From contig JASBUF010000030.1 of the NCBI GenBank assembly GCA_030148085.1, positions 1-64,000 of the forward strand: a stretch of DNA of 64,000 nt. Reading direction: 5' to 3'. The first letter of the stretch is position 1. Each line of letters starts with the position of its first letter. The stretch is from Methylophaga sp. (GTDB lineage: Bacteria > Pseudomonadota > Gammaproteobacteria > Nitrosococcales > Methylophagaceae). Below the pieces are notes generated by a model that had not been told where the DNA came from, did no database searches, and saw only the letters and a program-made list of their open reading frames with translations. Shown piece after piece: positions 1 to 9,854 of the stretch. The translations under genes and the position numbers were made by a program.

Positions 1-768
1 GAGTTGCTCCGGGTGTTTAAGTGCGTAATCCCACCCTTTTAATGATGCACGGCGAAAGCGCTCAACCAAATCGGGATCGGTACGTAAGGTCGATTCACTG
101 GTAAACAGCAAGTCACCATACAGATCGATATCGTAATCCATCGGCGAAATGACATGGGGTGTCAACCCTCTGCGCTTAAGAATATATGGCTCATCAGAGG
201 CGAAACCGAATGTTAGCTGCGTATCGCCATTAACTAGGGCATCAAGGTCCCAGTTTTCAACCCGATTATTCAGCTCTGACACTGCCACACCGGCACGTGC
301 CAGCGCGGCAATGACTTCAATATCAATGACCGTGTCCGGTTTATCGGCTATGAGTGGCAAAGAAACTGGTTTATCGCTGATGTCTTCCAGGCGTGTGATC
401 TGGTAACGATCCAAAGTGATAAACGCAGCCGGGGTGCGTTGCATCACTGTAGCTAACATCACCACAGGTAGACCGCGGGCGTGATGAACAAGCAGGTCAC
501 TTCGGGTAACCCCGAACTGTGCACGCTGAAACACCACTTCTTCAACCGGGTTTTGGGTATAGCCGTTCTGATCCATACCCGCACGGATATCGACCTCAAG
601 GCCTTCCTGTTCATAGTAACCTTGTGCTTGTGCGGCGTAATAACCGGCAAATTGAAATTGGTGATACCAGGGAAGTTGTAACACGACCGTGTCTGCTGCC
701 AGCAGCGCAGACCAGAAAAAGGCTAAGAAAAAACAACAGCCAGAGCTGAATAGTGGAGTTCGGCACAT
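1..768 (-). CDS. NMT1/THI5-like periplasmic substrate-binding protein (3' end outside window)
   Basis: The reverse strand reads open from an ATG at 768 to the window edge, giving 256 codons. Residues 1-24 look like a signal peptide ending LLA before ADT. The mature start carries LPWYHQFQFAGYYAAQAQGY followed by YEQEGLEVDIR, the hallmark of NMT1/THI5-like ABC substrate-binding domains. In many gammaproteobacteria this domain is the sensor half of a longer histidine kinase or GGDEF protein. The rest of the gene lies outside, so transporter component and sensor kinase cannot be told apart. The ligand is unknown; thiamine-precursor-like or sulfonate-like molecules are family precedents only. Confidence 0.8.
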   Translation of the reverse strand, partial: MCRTPLFSSGCCFFLAFFWSALLAADTVVLQLPWYHQFQFAGYYAAQAQGYYEQEGLEVDIRAGMDQNGYTQNPVEEVVFQRAQFGVTRSDLLVHHARGLPVVMLATVMQRTPAAFITLDRYQITRLEDISDKPVSLPLIADKPDTVIDIEVIAALARAGVAVSELNNRVENWDLDALVNGDTQLTFGFASDEPYILKRRGLTPHVISPMDYDIDLYGDLLFTSESTLRTDPDLVERFRRASLKGWDYALKHPEQL

Positions 769-855
769 AACAATAGGGCTGAATCGTCCTGACCCGAGCC
801 TGGTAGCATTCCGTTTTTAGCCTATTTCTAAGAGCCACCCTCCATTGCTATCATG

Positions 856-954
856 ACTCTCCCCCATGTGCAGCCCGGAAGCGATTCCAGCGAGAGTTTA
901 CGCAGGCACACTGATACGGGAGTCTAGCAAAACTTGTTTCGACTGCACTCCCGT
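856..954. other. Two adjacent stem-loops in the 769-995 intergenic gap
   Basis: The gap between the binding-protein gene and mtgA holds two stem-loops. The first pairs ACTCTC (856-861) with GAGAGT (892-897) and encloses GGAA-GCGA-TTCC (877-888), a GNRA-type tetraloop on the plus strand. The second pairs ACGGGAGT (916-923) with ACTCCCGT (947-954), with further inner pairing AGTC/GACT and AAAC/GTTT. No U-tract follows either, so they are not simple terminators. On the minus strand they would sit in the leader of the binding-protein gene. No known riboswitch consensus was recognised. Confidence 0.35.
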
Positions 955-995
955 GATTTGAGGGGGGTACCAAAGTCAATTATCGGTATTAATTT

Positions 996-1697
996 TCAGT
1001 CAGCTAAGGGGGCTAACCAGGCTGTACCGCCTAGCTTTTTTTGCTGTTCAAGATTCCAGTACGCTCTTTTCTGCAAGTGTACAGCGGGTCTCGCCGGATC
1101 GTAGTTAAGTGGACTCGGCAGAGTCGATGCCAGTAGCGCTGACTGCATAGGAGTCAAATGCGCCGCAGCTTTACCAAAGTGATAACGGCTGGCAGCCTCC
1201 AGTCCAAACACGCCATGTCCCCACTCGGCAATATTCAGATAAACCTCAAGAATGCGTTGTTTGCCCCAGGTCAGCTCGATCAACAAGGTGAACCACACTT
1301 CCAGCCCTTTACGCAGCCAGCTTCGGCCCGTCCAAAGATACATATTCTTAGCGACCTGCTGGCTGATGGTGCTGGCACCGCGTAACCCTTGCCCATGTCC
1401 CGACTGTTTGATGGCCGTCATAATGGCATCAAAATCGAAGCCCTGATGCAGGGGAAAACGCTGATCTTCCGAAGTCACAACGGCGAGAGCAGCCCCCTTT
1501 GGAATGCTTGACCAGTCCAACCAGTCATGGCGCAGATAAAAGTGCTCGTTTTCCGTGCTGAGCCAGCGATCCGCCATAACCATGGTAAAGGGTGGGTTTA
1601 GCCATCGGAACGGCACCACAATTAACAGGCTGAATAACACCAAGGCTGCAATGGCAGTCAGCAAATAGCGTAGAAAAAGACGTTTGAATTTTTTCAC
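996..1697 (-). CDS. mtgA: Monofunctional biosynthetic peptidoglycan transglycosylase
   Basis: The 233-residue protein has one N-terminal membrane segment (about residues 8-30) and a glycosyltransferase family 51 domain. Visible GT51 motifs are EDQRFPLHQGFD, with the catalytic Glu, then GASTISQQVAKN, RKGLEVWFTLLIE and EVYLNIAEWG. There is no transpeptidase domain, which separates it from class A penicillin-binding proteins. It polymerises lipid II into glycan strands at the outer face of the inner membrane. The start is GTG, with AGGAT upstream. Length is normal for MtgA. Confidence 0.95.
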   Translation of the reverse strand: MKKFKRLFLRYLLTAIAALVLFSLLIVVPFRWLNPPFTMVMADRWLSTENEHFYLRHDWLDWSSIPKGAALAVVTSEDQRFPLHQGFDFDAIMTAIKQSGHGQGLRGASTISQQVAKNMYLWTGRSWLRKGLEVWFTLLIELTWGKQRILEVYLNIAEWGHGVFGLEAASRYHFGKAAAHLTPMQSALLASTLPSPLNYDPARPAVHLQKRAYWNLEQQKKLGGTAWLAPLAD

Positions 1698-1829
1698 GTG
1701 ACGATCCTAGCAGAACTGAAAGTGCGCGATCTATCACCAATCATGCTTGTCTCGTTATAAGTGTATTGGGTAGTATGGCCGCAACTTCTGCCAATGCTGG
1801 CAAACTCGCACTAACACAGGATTTTTTTC

Positions 1830-2153
1830 ATGAAAGCTTATTTGATCGCCGGCTTAGCGCTGACTATGGTGGCTTGCACGACTGCCTCGCCCAAACAATT
1901 CTATCGCCCGGCTGGTGCCGAGCAGCAAGTCGAAATCAGTGGCCGTTTTAATCAGCTCAGCTTTGAGCATCAGGTTCTGATCAACGGCTCTACCGTGATT
2001 TCCGGCCAGCTACCCTACAACTATGACGATGCCAGCTTTAGTGGCCAGTTCAATGAGCAGCCTGTCAGTTCAGACTGTCACTGGCGCTCAAAAACGGATC
2101 TGGAATGCCTAGTCAAAATTAATGATGAAAAGGCAGCCACACTGTCATTTTGA
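1830..2153 (+). CDS. Small predicted lipoprotein, unknown function
   Basis: The 107-residue product starts MKAYLIAGLALTMVACTTAS, a type II signal peptide with lipobox MVAC and Cys16 as the probable lipidation site. The mature part is polar and beta-rich in appearance, with two further cysteines near the C terminus (SDCHW and LECL) that could form a disulfide. AGGA stands 8 bases before the ATG. No family was recognised. It is transcribed away from mtgA. Confidence 0.7.
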   Translation: MKAYLIAGLALTMVACTTASPKQFYRPAGAEQQVEISGRFNQLSFEHQVLINGSTVISGQLPYNYDDASFSGQFNEQPVSSDCHWRSKTDLECLVKINDEKAATLSF

Positions 2154-2275
2154 CCGTGACAACTTCGATAGCATGATCGGCTAGGTGCAAAGTCTGTTAT
2201 CATTCGCCCGCCGTGGTTAACGGCCCGATTAACTCGCCCGGACCAAGCTGGGCATCAGTACTATGCAGGATAAAC

Positions 2276-2551
2276 ATGCCGCAAATTATTATTGAAAAGA
2301 ATCCTTCTGAAGCACGCCTTCAGGAGATGGGTGTCTCTGGATGGGAAATTTGGGACTGCCCGGTTACTGAATTCCGTCTGGACTTTGACGAAACAGAGAA
2401 AGCGTATGTGCTGGAAGGTGAAATCATTGTCACTCCAGATGGTGAAGCACCTATCACTATCGTTGCCGGTGATTATGTTGAATTCCCGGCTGGCCTGAAA
2501 AGCTTCTGGCAGGTCACTAAAACACTGCGTAAGCATTACAGCTACGATTAA
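2276..2551 (+). CDS. Cupin domain protein (DUF861/Cupin_3-like)
   Basis: The 91-residue protein is a single small cupin. It contains WEIWDCPVTEFRLDFDE, EKAYVLEGEIIVTP and AGDYVEFPAGLKSFWQV, the pattern of the EutQ/DUF861 cupin group. The substrate is unknown. The reading frame extends upstream to a GTG at 2213, but the ATG at 2276 has AGGA at proper spacing and matches the usual N terminus of the family (MPQIIIEKNPSE). A strong terminator follows directly. Confidence 0.8.
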   Translation: MPQIIIEKNPSEARLQEMGVSGWEIWDCPVTEFRLDFDETEKAYVLEGEIIVTPDGEAPITIVAGDYVEFPAGLKSFWQVTKTLRKHYSYD

Positions 2552-2555
2552 GACT

Positions 2556-2579
2556 AAAGGCATCTTCGGATGCCTTTTT
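2556..2579 (+). terminator. Rho-independent terminator with UUCG loop
   Basis: A perfect stem AAAGGCATC / GATGCCTTT closes a TTCG tetraloop and runs into a T-rich tail. It follows the cupin stop codon by 4 bases and ends just before the stop of the convergent gene at 2581, so it may serve both genes. Confidence 0.85.
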
Positions 2580-2580
2580 C

Positions 2581-2994
2581 TTAGCTGTCACAGGCCGCTT
2601 CCAACATCACCAACTTGAATGGATCGGCCTGCTTCTCCAGCCCCTGTTCTACACGCCACTGATCCTGCAAACGATAGGCTTCTGCTTCCAACTGTCCCCA
2701 GCAGCCGTCGATATGTTCACCGTTATGCCACTGCAGGTAGTGTACAAGTTCATGTAATAAACGTGCCTGATCGGCCGTATCAACTTGCTGAAAGCCAGCG
2801 TAGAGATAAATCGTATTGCGCTCGTTATAAAAGCCCTTGAGCTTGATTGCCTCACAGTTTGTTGCAGGTTCTACGCCATACACCTGACAGAGGTTCGCCA
2901 CCTCAGTGATAGTCACATTAGGTGTATGTACATCCACATCATAGCCGGTATGAAAATGTAACCAGGCCATCAATGACAACATTAACGCATCCAT
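2581..2994 (-). CDS. Putative small HExxH zinc metallopeptidase-like protein
   Basis: The 137-residue protein contains LLHELVHYLQW, a clear HExxH zinc-binding motif at about residues 80-84. The acidic residues after QLEAEAYRLQDQW may supply the third ligand. An N-terminal hydrophobic stretch may be a signal peptide or anchor. Three cysteines flank the core. AGGAGG precedes the ATG. Similar short HELVH proteins are annotated as uncharacterised in proteobacteria. Peptidase activity is inferred from the motif alone. Confidence 0.7.
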   Translation of the reverse strand: MDALMLSLMAWLHFHTGYDVDVHTPNVTITEVANLCQVYGVEPATNCEAIKLKGFYNERNTIYLYAGFQQVDTADQARLLHELVHYLQWHNGEHIDGCWGQLEAEAYRLQDQWRVEQGLEKQADPFKLVMLEAACDS

Positions 2995-3159
2995 AACGTC
3001 CTCCTGAGTGGGTGTCAGGGTGTATCCAGTATGCGCCTGATTTCACAGAAATTAAACCGATGCGGTGCTAAGATGAACCATGGTCAATTTACTCACACTG
3101 ACCGTATCGATTCCGGTAAGCCACCATTTTAGATTGGTGATCTGGAACGAATGTTATAA

Positions 3160-3185
3160 ATATGCACTAACCCCCTAGTGCATAT
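3160..3185. promoter_or_regulatory. Perfect inverted repeat upstream of the GAF-GGDEF gene
   Basis: ATATGCACTA (3160-3169) and TAGTGCATAT (3176-3185) form a perfect 10-bp inverted repeat with a 6-base spacer, 47 bases before the cyclase start. A TATAAA sequence lies at its left edge (3156-3161). It looks like an operator overlapping a promoter. The binding protein is unknown. Confidence 0.45.
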
Positions 3186-3232
3186 ACGGAAATTTAATGT
3201 AATCTATCTAAATATTGTGTGAAGGATAGGCC

Positions 3233-4243
3233 GTGACAACACCTCTTCATGTTCCCCATCCTCAAGTCAGAGACACAATGATGCAGCAGTGGGAAAGCAT
3301 GCTGAATATTCTGGCTGAGTTCATGGACGTGCCCGTTGCTATGCTCATGCGAGTGGATCGTGATGATCTGTCTGTCTACGTCAAAAACACATCTCCAGAT
3401 AACCCTTTCCACATTGGTAAAAAAGAAAAATGCACCGGCTCAGGTACCTACTGTGAACATGTCATCCGTCACAGCAGCCGACTCTATGTCAACAATGCGC
3501 TTGACGAGCAGGAGTGGAAGGACAACCCTGATATCGAACTCAATCTCATTAATTACCTTGGCTACCCAGTCCGATGGCCCAATGGCGATATGTTTGGCAC
3601 ACTCTGCATCTTAGACCGTACCCCTCACCACTACTCCGAGAAACAAGAGCGACTGATGCTGCAAATGCGCAATATGGTCGAAATTAATCTGGAATTGCTG
3701 GAAAAAAACCTGGAACTGGAGAATCTCTCCAAGAACCTACAGTACCTCGCTAATACTGATGAATTGACCGGCATCTGGAACCGACGTGCTTTTATTTCCG
3801 AAAGCAACAAAGAGCTGCAGCGGGCGCAGCGTACCCAACGCCCTACCTGCTTGCTAATGATGGATCTGGACGATTTCAAAGATGTTAATGACCGCTTTGG
3901 TCATGAAGTCGGCGACGAAGTACTGAAACTGTTTACCCACAGTATAAGAGCAACTAAACGGGCCTACGATATTTTTGGCCGGGTTGGCGGCGAAGAATTT
4001 GCCATGTTGCTACCCGAAACCCGCAAAGTGGAAGCGATTGAGCTCGCTGAGCGGCTACGCCATCGTGTCAGCGAAATCTTTTTCCACAAGCAACAAACCG
4101 ATATTGCAATCACGGTCAGTATCGGTGTCTATGAACTGGCTAAAAATGACACCACCATACTCGCGGCGCTCAGCAAGGCTGATAAAATTCTCTATGCTGC
4201 CAAACGCGCTGGCAAGAATCAGGTCAAAGACCGCGTCCTCTGA
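3233..4243 (+). CDS. GAF-domain diguanylate cyclase
   Basis: The 336-residue protein has a GAF sensor domain (about 15-165), a short coiled linker, and a GGDEF domain (about 170-335). The active-site loop is GGEEF, compatible with cyclase activity, preceded by NTDELTGIWNRRAF. RAYD lies exactly five residues before GGEEF, so the RxxD product-inhibition site is present. There is no signal peptide or membrane segment, so it should be a cytosolic c-di-GMP synthase. The start is GTG after AAGGATAGG. Its 3' end overlaps the convergent DUF3080 gene by 20 bases. Confidence 0.9.
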   Translation: MTTPLHVPHPQVRDTMMQQWESMLNILAEFMDVPVAMLMRVDRDDLSVYVKNTSPDNPFHIGKKEKCTGSGTYCEHVIRHSSRLYVNNALDEQEWKDNPDIELNLINYLGYPVRWPNGDMFGTLCILDRTPHHYSEKQERLMLQMRNMVEINLELLEKNLELENLSKNLQYLANTDELTGIWNRRAFISESNKELQRAQRTQRPTCLLMMDLDDFKDVNDRFGHEVGDEVLKLFTHSIRATKRAYDIFGRVGGEEFAMLLPETRKVEAIELAERLRHRVSEIFFHKQQTDIAITVSIGVYELAKNDTTILAALSKADKILYAAKRAGKNQVKDRVL

Positions 4244-5288
4244 GTTGCCCCGCCACTGGCTCCATACCACATTGTGTAAGCAACTGCTGCCAACGCTCAG
4301 TGTGCAGCTGGATAGCCTTATTTAGTTGCTGCCAAACACTCCCCTCTGCTTCCACAGCAAAAGCATGACGCTGATACGTTTCGAATGTGTCTGGCATCAC
4401 CGTTTTCTGACTCATCGCCAACTGCTGCAAACGTGAGAATACTTGCTCCCCCGCCTGACTGGTCTTTGCCAGATACGGTTGCACACGACCGATGTACACG
4501 GAAAAGAACAGACCTTTCAGGCGTTCCGACTGCGTATTGGATTTGTGCTGATAACACAGAGGCCTGCTCTGCAAGCGTTGCAGCATCATTTCACTGCCCT
4601 GATTAAGCTGTGTAATGAGCAGGCTGGCACTATTTAGTAATTGTCCCGGCACCGGGTTGAATATCCAGCTTTGCTGCATCTCACCCAAGCCATCAAATAC
4701 TGCTTCATCACTTAGCGTATCCAGTTGCTCGCTGAGCCGGATAAGTGCGTCGAGCTGAAGGCTTAATTCACTGACCTTCGGATTAGTCGCGATGGGATAG
4801 AGACCGTTTGAACGCGTCAACAGCGCTGCCATCGGTTCGTCAGCCCAGATAGCATTCCAGAAATAGGCGGCCAGATTCTCCCGCTTATGCTGCATCGCCA
4901 GCCTGAGCTTGTTTATTAACGATTCGTTATCCAGCACAGACACACACTGGTTTGCCTTATCAATAAAACGAAGCTGATAGCGTAATTCATTCAGTGGTGT
5001 CATTACCCGCCCCAAAATGGAATTGCGTTCGGCAACTACCACCTGAAGTTCACAGCCATACAGAGATAAAAATGACAGCATTGAGATATCGAGCTCTTCG
5101 ATATCCACCCGTCTGTCACGGGGTCTGGGAAATGTCTGAACCGTGACCGTTTCAGCAGGTGGCAAGGACACATCCAGCACATATCCGAGGCGTGAGGTAT
5201 AGGCTTCCAACATGGAATCCGGCTCAGCAAACGGATCACAGCCGCAGAGTACACTGGTGATAAGGAAAAGCTGAACGATAAACCTCAT
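4224..5288 (-). CDS. DUF3080-family lipoprotein
   Basis: The 354-residue protein begins with a short hydrophobic leader and lipobox LCGC, so it is probably lipidated. The body is largely helical with many Gln and Leu residues. Length and the leader pattern fit DUF3080 proteins of marine gammaproteobacteria, whose function is unknown. It starts 4 bases after the stop of the upstream cupin gene, which suggests one transcript with the cupin and DUF1223 genes. Confidence 0.75.
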   Translation of the reverse strand: MRFIVQLFLITSVLCGCDPFAEPDSMLEAYTSRLGYVLDVSLPPAETVTVQTFPRPRDRRVDIEELDISMLSFLSLYGCELQVVVAERNSILGRVMTPLNELRYQLRFIDKANQCVSVLDNESLINKLRLAMQHKRENLAAYFWNAIWADEPMAALLTRSNGLYPIATNPKVSELSLQLDALIRLSEQLDTLSDEAVFDGLGEMQQSWIFNPVPGQLLNSASLLITQLNQGSEMMLQRLQSRPLCYQHKSNTQSERLKGLFFSVYIGRVQPYLAKTSQAGEQVFSRLQQLAMSQKTVMPDTFETYQRHAFAVEAEGSVWQQLNKAIQLHTERWQQLLTQCGMEPVAGQLRGRGL

Positions 5289-5292
5289 CAGC

Positions 5293-5610
5293 TCAGGTGA
5301 CCAGCGTCATGGCCTGCTCACTACAGATATAGAGTTCAGCATGACTCAGCGCCACAATATCGTGCTGCTGACCGGCCCTGACAAAAAGGTAGTCGCCCTT
5401 ACTCATTTCCACCCCACCAATGAGTAGCTGACCATTCAATATTAAAAACTCCGCATTGCCTTCATACACATGCTGAGCAAAGTGCGTTCCTTTTTTCATT
5501 CGTAATAACAGGCTTCTTCCGCCGTATTCGTTTGCTCTTAAAACACAGCGCTCAACACCCTCCTGCTGTGTTAATTGCCAGTCCCGTTCTATGCCTCTGT
5601 TTACTAACAT
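5293..5610 (-). CDS. ChrR-like single cupin protein
   Basis: The 105-residue product is a compact cupin: RSLLLRMKKGTHFAQHVYEGNAEFLILNG, then GDYLFVRAGQQHDI. The order of histidine and acidic residues suggests a metal-binding cupin like the C-terminal domain of ChrR anti-sigma factors, but no zinc-binding ASD domain is present. It lies between the DUF1223 and DUF3080 genes with short spacers and is likely co-transcribed. The ligand is unknown. Confidence 0.75.
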   Translation of the reverse strand: MLVNRGIERDWQLTQQEGVERCVLRANEYGGRSLLLRMKKGTHFAQHVYEGNAEFLILNGQLLIGGVEMSKGDYLFVRAGQQHDIVALSHAELYICSEQAMTLVT

Positions 5611-5629
5611 TTGTGATCCCTGCCTCTGA

Positions 5630-6334
5630 TCAATTAATAACAGCCGCTGCAGCCTGTATGACTTCCAGTGAACCGGGTTTGGTTAACCACACCGCCAGTA
5701 CCGTCTGCTGCTGACCCCGTTCGGGCAATGCATCCAAGGTCATGCGCCACTCCGCCATGCCTGCTTGCTGGTAAAGCGCCAAAACCACAAAATCATGTTG
5801 CAAAAGCCGTCCTCGGTTTTCACCCGCATTCACCTGCGTGACCAGTCCCATGCCCAAAACCGCCACGTTGAGTTCATAGCGTGAGTTTTCAGAAAAATTC
5901 ACCGCTAACTCTCCCTTAGCATATTCTGCATTCAATTGACCTGCCGTCTCTGCCACCGACGGTACATCACGAACCCCATTAAACCAGGCGCGCCATTCCT
6001 GACTGTTCACGACCAGCCCCGGTGTATAGACCTGGGACACAAATCCGTGCTGCGCTAAGGCACGTTGCCGTTGCGAAAATTGCCTTTGTGCAAAGCGGTC
6101 TGGCCACCCCAGTTCATCCCAGTAGTCGACATGGAATGCCATTGGTATCAGCGTTTTGAATAAACGTGGATCAGACTTCAGGGAACTCAACCAACGGTCC
6201 GCTGGCGGGCAACTGCTGCAGCCTTCAGAGGTATAGAGCTCGACAACTGTCGTTTGCAGATTGCTGCTGCTGAATTCTAGTGCCCATACCGGCGGCGACA
6301 GCAGGCATATTAGACATAACACAAGACGAGTCAT
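5630..6334 (-). CDS. DUF1223-family exported thioredoxin-like protein
   Basis: From the ATG at 6334 the product is 234 residues, with a signal peptide (MTRLVLCLICLLSPPVWA). The core contains VVELYTSEGCSSCPPADRWL, a CSSC redox-type motif, and HVDYWDELGWPDRF, both diagnostic of DUF1223. The fold is thioredoxin-like and the CxxC suggests a periplasmic redox role, not demonstrated. A longer frame to 6445 would overlap the kinase gene. GGAG upstream of 6334 and the clean signal peptide favour the shorter form. Confidence 0.85.
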   Translation of the reverse strand: MTRLVLCLICLLSPPVWALEFSSSNLQTTVVELYTSEGCSSCPPADRWLSSLKSDPRLFKTLIPMAFHVDYWDELGWPDRFAQRQFSQRQRALAQHGFVSQVYTPGLVVNSQEWRAWFNGVRDVPSVAETAGQLNAEYAKGELAVNFSENSRYELNVAVLGMGLVTQVNAGENRGRLLQHDFVVLALYQQAGMAEWRMTLDALPERGQQQTVLAVWLTKPGSLEVIQAAAAVIN

Positions 6335-6405
6335 GACAGACTCCGCGATAACAACATGTATGTGGATGAGAACACCGCAAGAGAAGCGGAGTTCCTTTAG
6401 TCGAA

Positions 6406-9400
6406 CTAGGTGGCCACTTTTTTCAGGCAGTCCTTTGGCAACCACTGGGCCAGCAGTTTATTCAGCTGATACGGGTCAATCGGCTTGGTCAGGTAGGCAT
6501 TCATACCGGCATCCAGACATTTCTGTTCATCTTCGCGCATTGCCTGTGCCGTCAGGGCAATAATCGGCGTCACCGCGTCACCCTGCCGGATTCGTCGTGT
6601 CGTTTCATAGCCATCCAGCTCCGGCATCTGGCAATCCATCAATACCAGATCATAGTGATTCTGTTCCAGCATAGTTAACGCCTGTACACCATTTTCGGCC
6701 AGACTGACGTCTACCCCAAACTTATGCAACAGGCCAGTCACAATGGTGACATTGGTAGGATTATCTTCAACTACCAGTACGTGCGCATCAAAATGTTCAA
6801 ATTGCATGACGTTAGTGGTGGCAGCATCGCGAGAGGCCAAATCATCTTTCACAATTGCTAACAGCGACTCGAATAATTCAGACTGCACAACGGGTTTACT
6901 GACAATTAGGTCAGCAACATCGTTAATTGCCTGTGGAACCATCGCCAACATGGACTGCTGGCAAGTCACTATCACCGTGACATTATCCTGTTTCTCGCGC
7001 CAGCGTTGCCACTCACTAAGCAGCTTTTTGTGTTTACCATTAAACAGTTCTGCATCCAATAATAACACCTGATGCGCTGCGCTTGATTGTTCAAAACGCT
7101 GCGCCTCCAGAATCACGTCTGACACTAAGTCATAGCTAATGCCCCAGGCTGAAAACAGTGACTCGTAATAGCTCTGGTATAACGGTGACGGACGGACGAT
7201 CTGTAGTGACAGATCAGCAAACACCGTCGTACTTTTCTGTTTGGCCTGTTGGCCGGCTTTGTCGACATCCAATTCAAACCAGAAGGTTGTGCCTTTGCCC
7301 TGCTCACTCTCAACACCAATACGGCCATGCATCAATTCAACTAACTGCTTGCAGATAGCGAGGCCCAGCCCAGTACCGCCCTCACGACGGGTCAGCGAAT
7401 TATCCAGTTGCTCAAAACGACGGAACAGGGTGGCCAGCTTATCTTGACTGATGCCCTGCCCAGTGTCTCTCACATTAAAGCGCAGGCTAAGATGACTGCG
7501 TGACTCATTCAGAATTTCAACATCAACAGCAACTTGTCCTTTCTCTGTGAATTTGATCGCATTACTGAGTAGATTCGTGATGATCTGACGCACGCGCAGC
7601 CCATCAACTATCACCCGCATGACGGGCATATGGTGGCTTGGACACAACAAAGTGAGTCCTTTCGCCTCTGCGCGTGCAGCCAGCGTAACAGCTGTGTCGC
7701 TGAGCAGGCCTGATAACTCCACCGTCTCTTCTTTGATCTGCAGCTTGCCCGACTCAATTTTAGATAGATCCAGGATGTCGTTAATTAAGCCCAGTAGAGA
7801 ATCTGCACTACGTTTTGAAATCGTTACCAGATTTTGCTGTGAGGCATTCAGCCTAGTATCAGACAACAGGTTCAAGGCACCAATAACTCCGTTAATTGGC
7901 GTACGGATTTCATGACTCATATTGGCAAGAAACTCGCCCCGCGACCGATTGGCCATTTCAGCCTTGTCACGTTCCTCGGTGAGCTGAGCTTCCTGTTTTT
8001 TCTGCTCGGAGATGTCGTGCATCGTGCCAAACATCTGCTGTGGTTTGCCCTCTTTGTCCCAGCTAAAGACCTTACCGCGTGTCATTACCCAGACCCAGTG
8101 TCCCTGCCTATGCTTCAAGCGCATGGCACTGGCATAATGATCGACCTTTTTATCAAAATAGCGTCGCAGTTCCTGCTCAAAGTCCTGCTTGTCTTCAGGG
8201 TGAATGAAGCTCTGCCAGCTGTTGGCTGTCACCGGTTCTATATCAGATAGCCGGTAACCAATGATTTCTGCCCAACGCTCATTGACGTTCATAGTATCGG
8301 AATGAAGTGACCACTCCCAAGTGCCGGCATCCGTCGATTCCAGAACATTCTGCAGATGCCAGTTATGTTCGTTTAATTTCCGCTCGGCTTCTCGTTGCTC
8401 GGTGACGTCATGGTTAAAGCCCACCATACGGATTGGGTTATCCGCCAGATCGCGTTCGACAATCACACTTGCCACTATGTAGCGAATACGCTGATCTGGC
8501 AGCACTATGCGAAACGCTATTTCAAAATGATTACTGAAGAGTTTGGCATGCTCCAGTGCAGTCACAGCCTGTTCAATATCATCCGGATGCACACGAGAGG
8601 ACCACGCCTCGACATTACCGTCGAATTCTTCGGCCGTGTAGCCATAGAGATCCAGCATACGCTGGTCCCAAATCAACTTATTTTCAGCAAGATTCCATTC
8701 AGCCAGCCCCATGTTAGCGGCTTCGGCAGCCAGTTGAAGGCGGCGTTCAGTGACATCACGTTCGGTCTCAGCCCACAACGCTTTGGCATACGCCTGCTTA
8801 CGTCCTCTGGCAAGAAATGAAATCAGGTAGAACAGAAAGATATCCAGCAGAATACCAACAATTACGATAAATGTAGGCTGGTGCTTTTCACTGAAGGGTA
8901 CAAAGCCTTCAGCGGTGTAGACATGCAATGTCCAGGGACGACCAGTAATATTCAAGGCGTAATGGCCGCCAAACGAGGCTGTTGAGGCTGAGCTGGCATA
9001 ATCCTGTGCCGTTTCACTGTTGTACAACACTGTATCGTTACTTGCTACAGCACCATCATAGACAGCAAATTCCAGTTCGCCCTGCGCCTGGCCCAAAATG
9101 CCTTGCATCAAATCTCCCATGCGAAATGCAGCGTAAACGTAGGATTTTAGTGCTCGCCGCCGTTCCTCGACGTAATCCACTGGCATATTCGCGTGGTACA
9201 CCGGGAAATACATCAAAAAACCGTACTGGACGTTTTCATTCGTCTCCTGAACCAGCGTTACCCGGCCTGATGTTGCTGGCTGCCCTGTATCGCGGGCACG
9301 GTCCATCGCATCCCTGCGAATCGGGTTCGAGTACATGTCAAAACCAAACGCCCGTTGATTTCGCCAGTCAAAGGGTTCGATAAACTGAATCGCACTGTAC

Positions 9401-9840
9401 TGATCACGCTCACCCTCAGGGCTGACTGTATAGTCGTCAAAACCTTCCTGACGCACTTTTTCAATGTGTGCAGACAATTCATCCGGACTCAACATCACGC
9501 TATAGCCGAGCGCCTGAATACCCGGGAAATATTTATGCAGGTAGATAGTGGTAGCGAAGGAATTCCAGTCTTCACGAGTCACCGCGCTACTGGCATCAAA
9601 CAAAGCAGCGCCGCTACGTAAGGCCAGCTCGTACTCTCGCATACGGTTGGTGATTGCAGTGGCCAGATCCTGCGCCTGAAATTCGAACCGCTCCTCAATA
9701 GTTTGTGTCACCGCCTTGTCTGAGACATACCAGGCCCAACTGGTGACCAATAAAGACAACAGCAGTATCAGCCAGGCGGCCGGCGGATGTCTATCCAGCA
9801 ACCATTTATATAAAGTCTTTATATTTAGGACTTTAGCCAC
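6406..9840 (-). CDS. CHASE-PAS-PAS hybrid histidine kinase
   Basis: The 1144-residue membrane kinase has a first membrane helix at about 17-35, a periplasmic CHASE domain (about 75-230), a second membrane helix (about 320-340), two PAS domains (about 370-620), HisKA with [15 protein letters not shown], and HATPase with [18 protein letters not shown] degenerate receiver follows, then a C-terminal receiver with VLVVEDN and [13 protein letters not shown], where the Asp is the phosphoacceptor. No HPt domain is present. The start is GTG, 14 bases after the stop of the next kinase, so the two are probably co-transcribed and the upstream HPt may serve both. CHASE ligands in bacteria are mostly unknown. 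Confidence 0.92.
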   Translation of the reverse strand: MAKVLNIKTLYKWLLDRHPPAAWLILLLSLLVTSWAWYVSDKAVTQTIEERFEFQAQDLATAITNRMREYELALRSGAALFDASSAVTREDWNSFATTIYLHKYFPGIQALGYSVMLSPDELSAHIEKVRQEGFDDYTVSPEGERDQYSAIQFIEPFDWRNQRAFGFDMYSNPIRRDAMDRARDTGQPATSGRVTLVQETNENVQYGFLMYFPVYHANMPVDYVEERRRALKSYVYAAFRMGDLMQGILGQAQGELEFAVYDGAVASNDTVLYNSETAQDYASSASTASFGGHYALNITGRPWTLHVYTAEGFVPFSEKHQPTFIVIVGILLDIFLFYLISFLARGRKQAYAKALWAETERDVTERRLQLAAEAANMGLAEWNLAENKLIWDQRMLDLYGYTAEEFDGNVEAWSSRVHPDDIEQAVTALEHAKLFSNHFEIAFRIVLPDQRIRYIVASVIVERDLADNPIRMVGFNHDVTEQREAERKLNEHNWHLQNVLESTDAGTWEWSLHSDTMNVNERWAEIIGYRLSDIEPVTANSWQSFIHPEDKQDFEQELRRYFDKKVDHYASAMRLKHRQGHWVWVMTRGKVFSWDKEGKPQQMFGTMHDISEQKKQEAQLTEERDKAEMANRSRGEFLANMSHEIRTPINGVIGALNLLSDTRLNASQQNLVTISKRSADSLLGLINDILDLSKIESGKLQIKEETVELSGLLSDTAVTLAARAEAKGLTLLCPSHHMPVMRVIVDGLRVRQIITNLLSNAIKFTEKGQVAVDVEILNESRSHLSLRFNVRDTGQGISQDKLATLFRRFEQLDNSLTRREGGTGLGLAICKQLVELMHGRIGVESEQGKGTTFWFELDVDKAGQQAKQKSTTVFADLSLQIVRPSPLYQSYYESLFSAWGISYDLVSDVILEAQRFEQSSAAHQVLLLDAELFNGKHKKLLSEWQRWREKQDNVTVIVTCQQSMLAMVPQAINDVADLIVSKPVVQSELFESLLAIVKDDLASRDAATTNVMQFEHFDAHVLVVEDNPTNVTIVTGLLHKFGVDVSLAENGVQALTMLEQNHYDLVLMDCQMPELDGYETTRRIRQGDAVTPIIALTAQAMREDEQKCLDAGMNAYLTKPIDPYQLNKLLAQWLPKDCLKKVAT

Positions 9841-9854
9841 ACAACACCCCGATT

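Noticed and set aside
769-995. TPP riboswitch before the NMT1/THI5-like gene
   Set aside because: The conserved THI-box core (CUGAGA and ACCUGAUCUGG-type segments) is not present on either strand.
6335-6445. Longer form of the DUF1223 protein starting at 6445
   Set aside because: It overlaps the kinase gene, and the start at 6334 gives a proper signal peptide with a ribosome site.
8982-9383. Open plus-strand frames within the kinase genes (for example 8982-9383 and 11745-12179)
   Set aside because: They lie antisense to strongly conserved kinase domains and show no domain-like sequence.
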